Below are positions 63,501 through 64,000 of a stretch of 64,000 bases of DNA, piece after piece; positions within the stretch are counted from its first letter, which is position 1, and every line of letters starts with the position of its first letter. The notes beneath the pieces were generated by a model. The model was not told the origin of the DNA and did no database searches. It worked only from the letters and a program-made list of their open reading frames with translations. This DNA comes from Brachycybe producta. Its lineage: Eukaryota > Arthropoda > Diplopoda > Playtdesmida > Andrognathidae. Location: assembly GCA_036925085.1 (NCBI GenBank), contig JAUPFP010000129.1, positions 124,001 through 188,000 on the forward strand, written 5' to 3'. A program made the position numbers and the translations under genes.

Positions 63501-64000
63501 TTCAATATTCAAACTTAACTTGAACTTCAACTTAACTTCAACTTCAACTTCAACTTCACTTTCAAGTTCAACTTCAAATTCAACTTCAACTTCAACTTCA
63601 CTTTCAAGTTCAACTTCAAATTCAACTTCAACTTCAACTTCAAATGCAACTTCATTTTTAACTTCAATTTCAACTTCAATTTCAACTTCAATTTTAATTT
63701 CAAATTCAACTTAAAATTCAACTTCAATTTTAACTTCAATTTCAACTTCAATTTCAACTTCAATTGCAACTTCAATTTCAACTTCAATTTCAACTTCAAT
63801 TTCAACTTCAAATTCAACTTCAATTTCAACTTCAATTTCAACTTCAATTTCAACTTCAATTTCAACTTCAATTTCAATGTCAATTTCAACTTCAATTTCA
63901 ACTTCAATTTTAACTATAATTTAAACTTCAATTACAACTTCAACTTCAATATTCAAACTTAACTTGAACTTCAACTTAATTTCAACTTCAACTTCAACTT
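60600..64000. repeat. K domain 2, cut by the window edge
   Basis: The K signature TTTTAACTTTAATTTC reappears at about 61,680 and 62,707. Markers at 60,856, 61,318, 61,720, 62,747, 63,504 and 63,948 include a 444-bp K arm (63,504-63,948). Before it, 60.66-61.3 kb has a K-like order with AATTCAATGTC and AAATTTAAC forms that also occur in the 924-bp and 1940-bp repeats, so the border is mixed. Confidence 0.8.
61403..63465. repeat. 1027-bp tandem duplication
   Basis: Unit 1 (61,403-62,429) and unit 2 (62,430 to about 63,465) match at offset 1027; TTCAAATGCA lies at 61,411 and 62,438, the marker at 61,720 and 62,747, and the N module at 62,106 and 63,133. Differences seen are TTTAACTTC for TTCAACTTC near 61,758 and TTTTAACTTC for TTTCAACTTC near 62,282, both in unit 1. 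Confidence 0.9.

Larger units (their letters stand above)
2291..64000. repeat. Array 2: TTCAAY hexamer / 12-mer satellite
   Basis: The whole stretch is TTCAAC and TTCAAT hexamers, mostly alternating to give TTCAACTTCAAT. Common variants are TTTAAC, TTCAAA, TTCAAG, TTCATC, TTCACT, TTAAAC, 5-mers such as TTAAC and TTAAT, and 7-mers such as TTCAAAC. The 12-mer has 25% GC and no G on the + strand; G occurs only in a few fixed variants (TTGAAC, TTCAAG, AATGTC, AATGCAAC, AACGTC). The array continues past the right edge. Variants are arranged in kilobase-scale higher-order repeats, listed as separate features. The five stop-free frames give long ORFs on both strands that read as (ST/SI)n, (FN)n, (QF/QL)n, (VE/IE)n and (LK)n; these follow from the hexamer and are not genes. 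Confidence 0.97.

Noticed and set aside
2291..64000. Heat-shock element array (TTC every 6 bp)
   Set aside because: HSEs need alternating GAA and TTC with 5-bp phasing; here TTC is always on the same strand with a 6-bp phase.
2291..64000. Transposon or gene inserted in the array
   Set aside because: I read through for breaks in the TTCAAY pattern and found only short irregular forms (for example 37,661, 41,045, 44,962), no stretch of unrelated sequence.

Overview
The window is entirely tandemly repeated satellite DNA. I see no protein-coding gene, RNA gene, transposon or unique sequence apart from a junction of about 50 bp. It has two arrays. Array 1 (1-2240) is exactly 160 copies of a 14-bp unit, consensus TAAGGTTGAACGTT. 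Array 2 (about 2291 to the right edge, 61.7 kb) is built from the hexamer TTCAAY, mostly as the 12-mer TTCAACTTCAAT. Neither array ends in the window in the outward direction. Arrays of this size and hierarchy point to a eukaryotic chromosome, probably centromeric, pericentromeric or subtelomeric heterochromatin. I do not recognise the species. The pattern of CpG variation suggests, but does not prove, a genome with cytosine methylation.

Array 2 has several levels of order. Runs of the 12-mer are punctuated by diagnostic variants. The best landmark is a marker starting AATATTCAAACTTAACTTG, present roughly one hundred times; in this array AATATT is confined to it. The spacing between markers identifies cassette families. 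K cassettes carry a TTTTAACTTTAATTTC element and have spacings in 12-bp steps (408, 420, 432, 444, with short arms of 192 or 204). Q cassettes carry CTTGAATTTC and have spacings that are mostly odd multiples of 6 (186, 246, 270, 306, 318), ending in a 49-bp doublet. A third module, N, carries TTCATCTTCATTTTCAAC and recurs 21 times in all later domains.

Layout: 1-2240, 14-bp array; 2241-2290, AT-rich junction; 2291-2640, ragged edge; 2640-4980, Q domain; 4980-5990, mixed; 5990-12.9 kb, K domain with a 3.7-kb segmental duplication; 12.9-15.7 kb, K-poor N-type sequence; 15.7-22.2 kb, K-related blocks; 22.25-41.1 kb, a 12.93-kb supra-repeat; 41.1-60.6 kb, Q domain with its own private variants; 60.6 kb to the end, K again. 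Several direct duplications (180, 570, 635, 780, 924, 1027, 1940 bp) look recent, since their copies are nearly or fully identical where I compared them.

Array 2 has almost no G on the + strand and lacks stop codons in five of six frames, so it generates very long but meaningless ORFs on both strands, up to 815 codons. I reject all of them as genes. The interest of the window is the architecture: phase-neutral markers, length quantisation, mosaic cassette families, signs of unequal exchange and local copying, CpG-type decay at fixed sites, and a possible inverted kinship between the two arrays.
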